From the NCBI RefSeq assembly GCF_000143415.4, contig NW_003314424.1, positions 1-24,453 of the forward strand: a stretch of DNA of 24,453 nt, in the 5' to 3' direction. Shown here one piece after another: positions 8,011 to 17,379 of this stretch. The DNA is from Selaginella moellendorffii (Eukaryota > Streptophyta > Lycopodiopsida > Selaginellales > Selaginellaceae). The notes under the pieces are model-generated. The model was not told where the DNA came from, ran no database searches, and was given only the letters and a program-made list of their open reading frames with translations. Positions within the stretch are counted from its first letter, which is position 1; every line of letters begins with the position of its first letter. The translations under genes were made by a program, and so were the position numbers.

Positions 8011-8618
8011 TTCATTTATATACATTTGTTTCTTACTACTTTAGGTGTCTAGGTGAGTAATCTTACTCGCCAATTCATCGTTGGGGTAAATGTTCAAACA
8101 ATATTGCTCCCCAAACACTTGCAAGACTGGGGAAACAATGGAAGGTTGTACGTTTAGATGCTTGTTTAGCCATTGCCATATTTGTAGTGTCATTTTTATT
8201 TCACTTTAAGTTCACAAGTTACACACTTTATTTCTATTCCTATCTATAGTGCCTAAGGAAACTGTTTGAAGGCAGCTATGTCGTGAATGTGACTTCGGGT
8301 ATCGAAAGTTACCTGTCGACCAGTCCTTACAGACACTCTTACCTTACTGCCACGACGGCAGGAGGTCCGTATTGCTGGACCCTTTATCAGTCACTCTTGT
8401 GCTAGTGGAGTTAACTGGGCATTTCGAGTGTACTTAGACCGGACGAGCATAAGGACGGAATTCCTACGTGTTATTAGCTAAGCATACTTAGCCCGGTAAG
8501 GAGTTCCCGTCTCGTTATGTCTTGCCCTGGCTAGTGACAAGAACCCTCGCGTATTGAGATTGGTCCCTCAATATCGCTACATGATAGCTTACCGTGTCTG
8601 CCAAACACCCTCGCTATC
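8011..8618. other. Intergenic sequence, no gene seen
   Basis: Six hundred bases without a convincing frame. The left part is AT-rich; from about 8270 it becomes GC-balanced with many short stops in all frames. No tandem repeat, LTR boundary or RNA gene is evident to me. Confidence 0.5.
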
Positions 8619-8917
8619 ATGCCCTTTGTGCTAGTCTCATTTCAGCACACGCAAGCAGTGTTTGACTCCATGGAGCGACACGATTGCCACTTGTGGGTCA
8701 TTATGTTCTTGGCACACGCCCAAGAAGGGCATCTCGCCACTACCAAGGATCGAGGCAAGGTTACTGCTGCATGGTGGATTTCTTGGGGCGAGCTGGGTGT
8801 GTGGAAGAGGCCGAGGAACTTGTGAGGAGTATGCCTTACAAGCCAGTTTCAGTGGATTGGATGTGCTTGCTGGGAGCAAAGTTTTGTGCTAGAACAAGCT
8901 TTAAGTGTAGATTCTAG
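8619..8917 (+). pseudogene. PPR protein fragment (plant PLS/E-type), internally deleted
   Basis: Two pieces of a plant pentatricopeptide-repeat protein are visible in different frames. The first (frame of 8619, to about 8720) has AVFDSMERHD and AHAQEGHL, typical of a PPR repeat helix pair. The second (frame of 8684, about 8750-8890) has CMVDFLGRAGCVEEAEELV, then SMPYKPVSVDWMCLLGA, the hallmark of the last PPR repeats and E motif. The intervening repeats (normally over 100 residues) are missing, so an internal deletion plus frameshift joins the two. PPR proteins bind organelle RNA for editing or processing; this copy could not. No DYW domain follows. Confidence 0.8.
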
Positions 8918-9082
8918 GAATTCTACTAGCAAATAGTAGCAATTTTGTTTGAAACTAGTGTGAGTGTAGATTCTGTGTCCTCGTGATTAAAGAGGGTATT
9001 CTTTGACAGATCATCATGTATGATTAAAGAGAAAATTCTTTGCTCATTTCCAATGGTCGAGTACAAGAGCCAGCTTTTGGAC

Positions 9083-9090
9083 TATATAAA
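9083..9090 (+). promoter_or_regulatory. Possible TATA box of the molybdate transporter pseudogene
   Basis: TATATAAA lies about 80 bases upstream of the first recognisable coding sequence of the transporter, in the normal orientation and range for a plant core promoter. No function is shown; A/T runs of this kind can occur by chance. Confidence 0.4.
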
Positions 9091-9150
9091 TTTAGGGTTC
9101 TTGGAGGTTAGTGGCGCAGTGATGGCACAGGGCTGCGCAGCAATCTCCAG

Positions 9151-10429
9151 TGCAGGCGGCCATGGCAGGAGCTCAGCGGCTCGCTGGGCGACCTGGGCAC
9201 ATTCATCCCAATCGTCATGGCTGTAGCTCTCGTCAATGGCATGGATCTTGGTCTCTCATCACCACGAGCATCTACAACGTTCTCACCAGCGTGCTCTTTG
9301 GCGTGCCAATGCCTGTCCAGCCCATGAAATCCATCACAGCGGTGGCCTTCACCGAATCCAAGCATCTCAGTGTGGATGAGATCATGGCCGCGGGGATCAG
9401 TGTGTCTGCGATCGTGTTTGTGCTTGGAAGCACGGGCTTGATCACAGGTCGTGGCTTGGATCGTGCCATTGCCGGTGGTTCGTGGCATCCAGCTTGCACA
9501 TGGGCTCTTTTGCAGTCAAGGCTGTCAAGTACGTGATGAAGGATCAAAATCTCTCTAGGGACAAGGCAATGGGTGATCGACCATGGCTGGGCTTGGATGG
9601 AATTCTCCTCGCAGTGATTTGCTTCGCATTCATCGTGCTAGTGAATGGATCCGGCGAGGGCTACGAGTACTTCGTGACGAACAGTGAAGGTGATCGTCAT
9701 CACGATGATCATGAAGAGCACCGTGAAGAACATCAAGCGAGATCGTCAAAGCTCGTGAAGTTTTTCCAGAGGATCCTGACTGCCTTAGCAGTGTTCGTGC
9801 TCGGGATCATCCTGGTGTTCGTGAGGAGGCCACACATTCTCAAGGAGCTCCAGTTTGGCCCAGCCACGCCACGGATCACTAGAATCTCTTCCCACGACTG
9901 AAAGATGGTTTGTGAGAGCCACAATCCCACAGCTCCCTCTCACTATCCTCAACTCGGTGGTGGCGGTTTGCAAGCTCTCGAGCGATCTCTTCCCGGCCAA
10001 GAAGGACGCCGTGACTCCGACCAAAGTCTCGGTGAGCGTGGGGCTCATGAACTTGGTGGGCTGCTGGTTTGGAGCTCTCCTGGTTTGCCATGGCGCTGGA
10101 GGACTGGCCGGGCAGTATCGTTTCGGAGCCACGAGTGGGGTAGCGGTGGCAAGCTTGTGCTGGGGCTTCTCTTGGGAGGCTCACTGGTGAGAATTCTGCC
10201 AGCATTTCCAGTGGGACTGCTGGGGATCTTGCTGCTCTTCTCCGGGGTGGAGCTGGCGATGGCATGCCCGGATTGAACTAGTAGGAGGGACTTGTTTGTG
10301 ATGCTCTGCTGCATTGCCATCTCGCAGGGATCCAATCTCGCGGTGGGATGTGTTTGTGCCATACTCTTGTATGTGCTGCTCCAGGCGAGAGAGATGGATT
10401 GTTGGGTGGTTGCAAGCTTTTGGTTGTGA
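9151..10429 (+). pseudogene. MOT1-like: MOT1-type molybdate transporter pseudogene
   Basis: The deduced protein follows the plant MOT1 family (SulP-related, no STAS domain), which imports molybdate across membranes for molybdenum cofactor synthesis. Diagnostic blocks in order are ELSGSLGDLGTFIPI (9169), PMPVQPMKSI (about 9308), DRPWLGLDGILLA, AVCKLSSDLFP, GLMNLVGCWFG, GAGGLAGQYRFGA and FSGVELAMA. The span (about 426 codons) is near the usual 450, and there is no sign of introns. It is broken by frame changes near 9256, 9447, 9511, 9905 and 10142, and by TGA at 9899-9901 (a conserved Trp position) and 10274-10276. No start codon is in frame with the first block. The His/Asp/Glu-rich stretch at 9695-9735 is a hydrophilic loop. 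Sequencing error could explain some shifts, but seven lesions argue for a pseudogene. Assignment to MOT1 rather than MOT2 is by resemblance only. Confidence 0.88.
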
Positions 10430-10890
10430 GGTTCCTCAATGTAAATAAAGCTTTGAAAAGTTTGGGAGAACATCATGGTAACACACTTGCCTGAAACCAC
10501 ATCCATGCCATCTTCTCAAAAGCCTGCGAGGCCTGGCTACAACCACCGTTAGCGGCATATGAAGCCAGGGATGTTATCTGCAACAAAGACGGTGCAGAGT
10601 AAGTGGGGCTTCATCGAGGTCTTCATGTCGAAATTGATTCAGAGTGTAAATTTTAAAACTATGTACTTTTCACTCAAGAGTAAAATGGATTCCATTCCTC
10701 ACCGTGTGGAATGAGAGCAATTCGGCCCGGCCTAGCAAACGAGAGAGTGAAACATTGGAGGGATGTGCGCTTCTATATCCCAACCTTTTCCACGAGTCCC
10801 GCCTTGTCGTAGCACTTGGCTTGGCTCAGGCCTGTATAGCAGGTATAATTTTGGGGTGCCGCTGTGCTCTTTGAACTTTGGGTAACGCTT
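10430..10890. other. Transporter 3' flank, no gene seen
   Basis: This begins with the presumed 3' UTR of the transporter (AATAAA at 10444) and continues with mixed sequence up to the next CTCGGN array. I find no coding signal or repeat here. Confidence 0.5.
10444..10449 (+). promoter_or_regulatory. Possible polyadenylation signal (AATAAA)
   Basis: A canonical AATAAA lies 15 bases after the last stop of the transporter pseudogene. Its position suits a retained gene 3' end, which would mean a decayed gene locus rather than a processed cDNA copy. No poly(A) tract follows. Confidence 0.4.
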
Positions 10891-11781
10891 TACCATTCCA
10901 TCTCGGGTCCATCTCAGACTCCATCTCGGGTCCATCTCAAACTCCATCTCAGTCCATCTCGGACTCCATTTCAGGTCCATTTTGGATTTCATCTTGGACT
11001 CCATTTCAGACTCCATCTTGGGTCCATCTCGGACTCCATTTTGGTCCCTCTCAGACTCCACCACGTGTCATGTAATGGTCCTTTTGTGTCCTTTTTCTAG
11101 AGACTCTTTTATTGCTCGCTTCATGCTCATTCCTTGAGCACTCCGAAAGGAGTTCCACTCTCGCTCTCGACTCTTCAAGCCGGAGCTTTTAGTCCAAATA
11201 TATTACGCTCATTTAGCTTTCACTTTGGCCACTACTACGTGGCACCCTTTCGGCTCTACTTTGGGGTTTAGGGATTTATGTCTCACACTATACTTTTGCA
11301 ACTTACCAAACCCCCTAGGGTCTAGGATATGATTGTGTTGGCCTTTCACCCTTGGACTTAGACTTGGACTCGAACTCAGACTCGGACTCGGGCCCGGTCT
11401 TGGCTCTAGTCTCAGTCTTGGTCTCAGTCTCGGTCCTCATCTTAGATTCCTTCCTAGACTCTTCAAACTCCATCTTGAACTCCATCTCAGACTCCTCGGA
11501 TTCTATCTTGGACTCCTTCTTGGACTCCATCTCAGATTCCTTTTTAGACTGGATCTCAACACTTCCATGTGTTAGTCCTTCTTGTGTCCCTTTTTAGAGA
11601 CTCATTCACTGATTGTTTCATGTTCATTCCTTAAGCATTTTTTTCAGAGTTTCATTCCTGCTCTCAACTTTCCAAGTCAAAGATTTTAGTCCAAACATGT
11701 TATGTTTGTTGGACTTCTTCAACCACTACCATATAGCACTCTTTTGGCTCTATTTTGGGGCTTAGAAATTCATGTCTCACA
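10891..11781 (-). repeat. Rearranged fragments of the CTCGGN-array LTR
   Basis: On the plus strand the order is C (10893-11055), D (11056-11287, ending GTCTCACA), a short piece of B (11288-11349, CTATACTTTTG onward), C again (11350-11555) and D again (11556-11781, ending GTCTCACA). Block A is absent. The second D is more diverged than the first. Two partial LTRs are therefore joined, with the outer end of one meeting the interior of the next. From 11170 this tract is part of the left inverted-repeat arm. Confidence 0.75.
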
Positions 11782-11921
11782 ATCTCGTGATGCTGGCATT
11801 TTCTTGTTTTCTTTGGCAAATCCTAAAGAGATTAATTTTTTTTCAAAGATCATTTATTTGAAGTAGCAATTCATGTTGATGTTGATGTTGAGATTTCTTC
11901 ATCCACTATTTCTTGTAGTGG
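11609..11921. other. Left-arm-specific block in the inverted repeat
   Basis: These 313 bases have no partner in the right arm, where 23683-24014 (332 bases of a different element) takes their place. The first 173 bases here are the rest of an LTR D block, continuous with the sequence to the left; the remainder, with a GTTGAT repeat near 11875-11890, is unrecognised. Since the D block is uninterrupted here, the left arm probably keeps the older arrangement. Confidence 0.8.
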
Positions 11922-12116
11922 AGCTTGACTAAGTGGGCCTTAAAAGTCAAAGCCCTTAACAATTGCCCCACAAAAGCATTTATGTAAGCTCTTAAGATTG
12001 AGTTTGGACTTCTCAAGAGGTCACCCAAAATGGAATTGCTAAATGTCAATCAACATATGGTGCGATTCCTCTCGCCAACCAATAGAGTCAAACTTGAGAC
12101 CCTCTCTAATACCAAA

Positions 12117-12841
12117 TGTAAACTTATAAGGTTGGACTTCCCGAAATGTCACCCAACCCAATACTATTTAAACCCAAGGACACTTAACCCCAAGTATTTC
12201 AATACCCTTAACTTACTTTTATTCATAGGTTTTTTTCCTTTATATTTAAATCCCATATAAGCAACCAAAAGGAACAATTTGAAAGATAATCTATAGGGTT
12301 CAAATATAGAAGGAAAATGTTTATGAATAAGAGTACACCCCCTTTTCTAATCGGTTAAAGGTCTTGAAATATTTGGGGTTAAATGTCCTTCGGTTTAAAT
12401 AATACTATATTAAATGACCTCTCGGGAAGTCCAAATTCAAGAACTTACATTTGGTATTAAAGAGGGTCTCCAATCTGACTTTGTTGGTTGGGTAAGGGAA
12501 TTGCATCACATGTTAATTGACATTTGGCAGATCCACTTTGCTCCGACTGAGCTTGACCCGAGGGGTAGGGTGTCAAGAGAGCAGGGCTCTCAGGAGAGTT
12601 ATGGCTCTCAACTTTTATTCACAAGGGTATGAACTTGCAAGAAAGCATATTGGATTATAAGCAACCAAAGGGAACAACTTGAGAAATGATCCATAGGGTT
12701 CAAATATAAAGGGAAAGGGACTATGAATAAGAGTGCACTTCCTTTTCCAATCGGTTAAAGGTTTTGGGATATTTGGGGTTAAGTATCTTTAGATTTGAAT
12801 AATACTGAGTTGGGTGACCTCTTAGGAAATTTAAATTCAAG
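12117..12841 (+). mobile_element. TRIM-like mini-retroelement with an inverted extra terminal repeat (left arm)
   Basis: Two direct repeats start TATAAGCAACC at 12256 and 12656, exactly 400 bases apart. The first ends ACTTACA at 12449 and is followed by TTTGGTATTAAAGAG, a degenerate tRNA-Met-type primer site at about 12452. The internal part is about 200 bases with no coding capacity. This is the plan of a terminal-repeat retrotransposon in miniature. The second repeat loses similarity at 12841. A third repeat (12117-12255) sits head-to-head against the first in inverted orientation, with its own primer-site-like sequence on the outside, and a further fragment lies near 11980-12026. The 5' boundary lacks a clear TG, which is the weak point. 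Confidence 0.55.
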
Positions 12842-13103
12842 TTGTTGTCCTCAAGTTGTTCTCTTTAATTCTTTACAATTTTTTATCACTATACTAATTG
12901 TGAATGTTTTCCCCTATCCTTCACATTGGTTTGTAAGAAAAGCTCTAGTCCTTCACTAGAGTGTCAAGAGTGACATTGGAATGCCTTCTAGATGGACCAT
13001 GACCTAGCAAATAAGTGTTGGATTTGCTGCTTGCAGCAAATGCCTAGATAAGGCAATTGTTGTGGACTATAGAGCTTGGCTCACCCAAGTGCTAGAGCAA
13101 TAT

Positions 13104-14236
13104 AGTGCTTAATATTTGTGTATCCACTATCTCTTGTATACTCTACTGAAATCTCTTAACAAGTTGAGGAAGGGCTAGTACATACCCACACTGGTAACAA
13201 CTGAGAAAGAAGCACTTTAGTTAGCAAGTGCCCTCTCAATGCCTAAGTGACCCTAAACTCTAAACCTACACCTTTTCTTCTAACCAAGTTCCTATACTTT
13301 AATATATGGTCAAAGATAGTGCTTAATAGGCCACCACTTTGGCAAACAAAAGGGCACTAGGGGTAGTTTGAGCTCTCACCTATGGTGTAATGACAATGGA
13401 ATAAAATGGAGTCAAGATTTTATACTTGACATAAGGCCTCAATAAATGGCCCCAACCACTCACTTGACTGCATCACTATCATCTACTATATGAGGGCTAG
13501 GATTTCCATGGATCAGCTGTATTGCCGCTGCTGCCACAATGGCCCTATCAAGGAATCTCTCCAGCTCGTGATGAGGGAGGAGGGATTGGAGCTCTACGAG
13601 GACATGATCCTTGGGCCGATGTATTACACGAGTAAGATGTTTGTATTCATCCAATAATGAACAGGAGGCCATGTCCACAACCGCCGATGGCACATAATCC
13701 TTGTCTAGAAAATCCACAAATGCTGAAACAACATGCTTATTAGAATCATGAGAAGAGAGTGAAGAAGGAAGAAGATCTTGAGAAAGGGTATTAGCATCAG
13801 CCATAGAACTTCCCGGGGGTGAACAACACTAAAATCATATATCTGAAGCTTCAAAGCCCACTAAACAGTATGACCAACTAGGTTCTTCCTCTTTAATAAT
13901 GAAGTAATGGCAACATGATCACCTTTTAGTAACATTTTGAGAACCATGTAAATATGCATGAAGTTTCTCAAAACCCTAGACTGCTACTAAACACTCTTTC
14001 TTTGTCATGGAGTAGTTCACCTCCGTTAGTTGTAATGTATGACTTATATATGCAATGGAATGGCATTAACCAGGCACACTCAAGCTCTCTTGCATCAACA
14101 CTCCTCAAAGATCAATATGAGAAGCATTCACACGCAAAATGAAAGGTTGAATGTGGTTAAGATATGCCAAAACTGGAGGAGTCGTCAATAACTTTTTGAG
14201 ATCCATAAATTCCCACTCACAATCCGGAGACTAGAT
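13104..14236 (-). mobile_element. Gypsy RNase H / integrase remnant, inverted copy (left arm)
   Basis: This is the reverse-complement partner of 21368-22500 and carries the same stops and the same 114-codon frame (13460-13804). On the minus strand, RNase H motifs occupy about 13800-14230 and a decayed integrase zinc-binding region lies near 13200-13250. Shared lesions show the element was already dead before the inverted duplication. Confidence 0.8.
13460..13804 (-). pseudogene. Gypsy pol fragment, end of RNase H and linker (left copy)
   Basis: A 114-codon open frame starts MADANTLSQ, which corresponds to the last RNase H motif (usually A-D-A-L-S-R) of gypsy pol, with the Asp kept. The remaining 100 residues are the RNase H-integrase linker, with alternating charged and hydrophobic segments. 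It is identical in translation to the right-arm copy at 21800-22144. The Met is internal to pol and not a true start. Confidence 0.7.
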
Positions 14237-14241
14237 GAAAG

Positions 14242-15517
14242 TGTGAGACACAAAATCCCTAGGCCCCAAAGTGGAGCTGGAAAGGGTGCCACGTGGTAGT
14301 GGCCGAAGTGAAAGCCAAACGAGCGTAACACGTTTGGACTAAAAGCTCCGACTTGAAAGGTCGAGAGCGGGAGTGGAACTCCCAACAAAGTGCTCAAGGA
14401 GCGAGCACAAAGCGAGCAATAAGCAAGGCTCCAAAAAGGGACCCAAAAAGGACCAACACATGACACGTGGAAGTGTCCGAGATGGAGTCCGAGACGGACC
14501 CTAGTTAGAGTCCGAGATGGACCCGAAGTGGAGTCCGATATGGAGTCTGAAGTGGAGTCCGAGATGGAGTCCGATATGGAGCCTGAGATGGACCCGAAGT
14601 GGAGTCCGAGGTGGACAAAGACGGAGTCCGAGATGGACCTGAGATGGAGTCCGAGTTGGACCCGAGATGGAGTCCGAGATGGAGTCCGAGGTGGACCGAG
14701 ACGGAGTCCGAGATGGACCCGAGATGGAGTCTGAGATGGAGTCTGAGATGGAGTCTGAGATGGACCCGAGATGGAGTCCGAGGTGGAGTCCGAGGTGGAC
14801 CAAGACGGAGTCCGAGATGGACCCGAGACGGAGTCCGAGATGGACCGAGACGGAGTCCGAGATGGAGTCCGAGATGGACCGAGATGGAGTCCGAGATGGA
14901 GTCCGAGAAGGACCCGAGATGGAGTCCGAGATGGACCGAGACAGAGTCCGAGATGGAGTCCGAGATGGACCGAGATGGAGTCTGAGATGGACCCGAGACG
15001 GAGTCCGAGATGGACCGAGATGGAGTCCGAGATGGAGTCCGAGATGGACCGAGATGGAGTCCGAGATGGAGTCCGAGAAGGACCCGAGATGGAGTCCGAG
15101 ATGGACCCGAGATGGAGTCCGAGGTCGAGACCGAGACTGGACCAAGACCGGGACCGAGACCGAGACCAGGACCAAGACCGGGACCGAGACCGAGACCGAG
15201 GCCAAGGCTGAGACCGAGCCCGAGCCCGAGTCCGAGTCTGAGTCCGAGTCTGAGTCTGAGTCTGAGTTCGAGTCTGAGAGGGTGAAAGCCCAAAGCGTTC
15301 GTCTCCCAGACCCTGGGGGGTTTGGTGAGCTCCAAAAGTATAGTAACGGGGAGGACTGCAGTGGAGCCAGTTTGGCCAGGAAAGGCCAGTTTGGCCCAGG
15401 AAGGCCAGACCCAGTGTTGGGTGATGAACTGACCACTAGGAAGTCCAAGACTAGAGTGAATACGGACCGACAAGCGGGGTAGCTTGGTGAAGTGTTCAAG
15501 AGTCGGCTCTAGTTCCC
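14242..15517 (-). repeat. Partial CTCGGN-array LTR in the left arm, with target duplication copy
   Basis: Here the sequence shows the minus of the family: D block 14242-14475, C array about 14480-15290 (GAGTCCGAGATG units), then B to 15517, where similarity ends in the G-run before AACTAGAGCC. GAAAG at 14237-14241 is the reverse complement of the CTTTC target duplication at 21363-21367, so the arm was copied after the LTR had inserted. Very long open frames on both strands are produced by the array and are not genes. Confidence 0.85.
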
Positions 15518-16637
15518 AAAATAATAAAGGAGTCACAAGATTACCCTCATATAGTTGAGGCCGGTGCTCATAACTTTGAGACCGGAATTGATGACCATGG
15601 GAGGTCAAATATAGGAGAGGACACAAGTCCTCAAAATGGTAGCTGAGGTTACCCTTGATAAATGCTAGAACAACCCAAGGAGTTAGGGATGTACTTAGAG
15701 GATGAGTTGGTATTCTCATCACATGGACTATTCACTACTGGGCATATGATGAAGTTGGTCACACTTATCGGCGTTGTCAATGTTTTCCAGATTGGCAGCC
15801 TCCATTTCCTGGGTGGAGACCTTGGCATCAACAATGTCCTATTGGTGCTACTGCAGTGAAAGGTTTGGACACCGAGATGCATTTGGGAAACGAGGAGTCG
15901 CACAAGTAATGGAGGGACTTTGCGCGAATAAGTCAATAACCCCTCCATCTTTCTTTTGGGAATATCATAAAAGGGTTCACTTGGCACTAGTTCATCCAGT
16001 GTTTACTTTTAAGCTCATTTTTATAGCAAGAGGTTTTTTATTATTCTCTCCATATTGGTTGATATAGATTTGAGTTTATCTTTTATTGCTCAACTTATTA
16101 CTATACATTACTGTCTACATTTGCATCTTGCAACAAAGCCAATTTTCATTCTTTATGGCAATGGCCATACACATGCATGTGCATGGGATGAGGTGGACCT
16201 AATAGTGCATGTGGGCAATTTTGAGCTTGGGTTGCAGTCATTGCGGGTGGTGCCGAGTCAAGCTTTTGACTTCATCCTTAGTATAGATTAGTTGCAGTGC
16301 AATTATACTAAATGTGACTTTGAGGCTTCTCCCCCTTGTCTCATACTTCCTTATATTTCATAGATTCCTCACTTTCGTACGTTTTTATCTCTCTACTTGA
16401 AGTGGTTGAAATGCATATTGGGGTTCAAGAACATGACTTATCTTGGGTACTGTATTTCTCGTAAGGGTTTACAAGTTGATCTTGACAAACTTGTGGCTAT
16501 TTTAAAGTTCCCTACTCTAAAGTGTGTGAATGATATACAACACTTCCTAGGCAAGGTGCAATATCTTGGTAATTTTGTGGATCATATTTTTTATTGCACT
16601 ACACCATTGCAAGCATTGCTGAAGTAATAAATATCAT
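15518..16637 (+). mobile_element. 5' part of an old gypsy element (gag, protease, RT tail)
   Basis: Three landmarks lie in order. A gag zinc knuckle at 15736-15777 has the CX2CX4HX4C spacing, but both first cysteines are Tyr; His and the last Cys remain. A retropepsin-like region starts about 16055, where the expected D-T-G reads D-I-D, and ends with FDFILSIDWL near 16290. The RT thumb (TYLGYCISRKGLQVD, then IQHFLGKVQYLGNF) lies at 16397-16627. Most of RT is deleted between protease and thumb (about 16330-16400). The frame ends in two TAA codons (16625-16630) just before the LTR insertion and continues at 21368. It differs from the gypsy at 2158-4934. Confidence 0.8.
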
Positions 16638-16642
16638 CTTTC
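16638..16642. repeat. Target-site duplication, left copy (CTTTC)
   Basis: CTTTC directly precedes the TGTAAGTGAC end of the solo LTR and is repeated directly after GTCTCACA at 21363-21367. A perfect 5-bp duplication is typical of LTR-element integrase. Confidence 0.88.
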
Positions 16643-16645
16643 TGT

Positions 16646-16680
16646 AAGTGACTAAATTTTCCATTCTACTTTAGTCACTT
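16646..16680. other. Perfect hairpin at the 3' end of the solo LTR
   Basis: AAGTGACTAAA (16646-16656) and TTTAGTCACTT (16670-16680) are perfect 11-bp inverted repeats around a 13-base loop. In copy 1 (about 5034-5056) the same place is partly eroded. The position is the last 40 bases of the LTR in its minus-strand sense. Confidence 0.8.
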
Positions 16681-17379
16681 AACCACACCTCCGACCACTT
16701 GGAGGAGTCTCATTCACAACCTCCATCAGTCCAATTCAGGACTTGGGACTTGCTAGCCCCAAGAATGGCATCCATGCCACTCAACACTTGCACCTGGTCC
16801 AAGTGCTCCACGTGTCTGGTCCCAAGACCGACACCCAAAGGTACCACTGACATCTCAGCCCGTTACGCTAAGGCCATGCCCATTCACCTTTGCTGCACTA
16901 GTGGTCCAATACCACTTGCATCACCATCCCGTCTCTCCAAGACTGGGCCATCTGTCCACGAGTGGTCATCCTAGATCCACTCCTTAGCATCCTTAGGATG
17001 CCCACAGACCTGGGGAATCGCCTTCCCCAAAGTCCCTTTGTCAGTTCCTACCAAGTCCCTTTCTGCCCCTGGCCGTGTTTGCCAACACTGTCACTGGATC
17101 GAGGCCCACAGGCCCGACCACTAAGTCCCATGGTCCTCTGGGACTTCCTCACCACACGACTGTGTCCTTGGTCACTACCCCAGAGGACTGCTCCTCTTCC
17201 TTGGGACAACATTTTGGAACACCGTGGCCTTACGCGAGCCACCTGGGTACTCTCCCCGCCTTTCGCCTTTAGGTGCTCTAGCCATGGGCTTAGAGCGAGG
17301 TTCTGTTGAGCCACGCCTGGTATCCAAGTAGGTAGTGCCACCCACACTTGGACTGGGAGCATCGGCCAGTCGATCTCCC

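Larger units (their letters stand above)
11170..15517. repeat. Left arm of giant inverted repeat
   Basis: This pairs in reverse complement with 20099-24453. Paired positions sum to 35623 in the outer part (11170-11608), 35604 in the middle (11922 to about 14750) and 35616 in the inner part (to 15517). The offset changes are a replaced block (11609-11921) and one extra 12-bp unit of the hexamer array in this arm. Encoded fragments are almost unchanged between arms: for example, the 114-codon frame at 13460-13804 gives the same peptide as 21800-22144. The true arm may extend left of 11170, since its partner runs off the window. Confidence 0.95.

Noticed and set aside
9020-9226. A 68-codon plus-strand frame across the transporter start.
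   Set aside because: It is out of frame with the recognisable transporter blocks and has no features of its own.
11982-12030. A possible independent LTR end near the left-arm block junction.
   Set aside because: It matches only the last ~45 bases of the TRIM-like terminal repeat and has no second end, so it is kept only as a fragment of that family.
14500-15290. Regular short repeats that could suggest a CRISPR array.
   Set aside because: The units are 6-12 bases with no unique spacers of constant length, and the setting is a plant LTR. It is a minisatellite.
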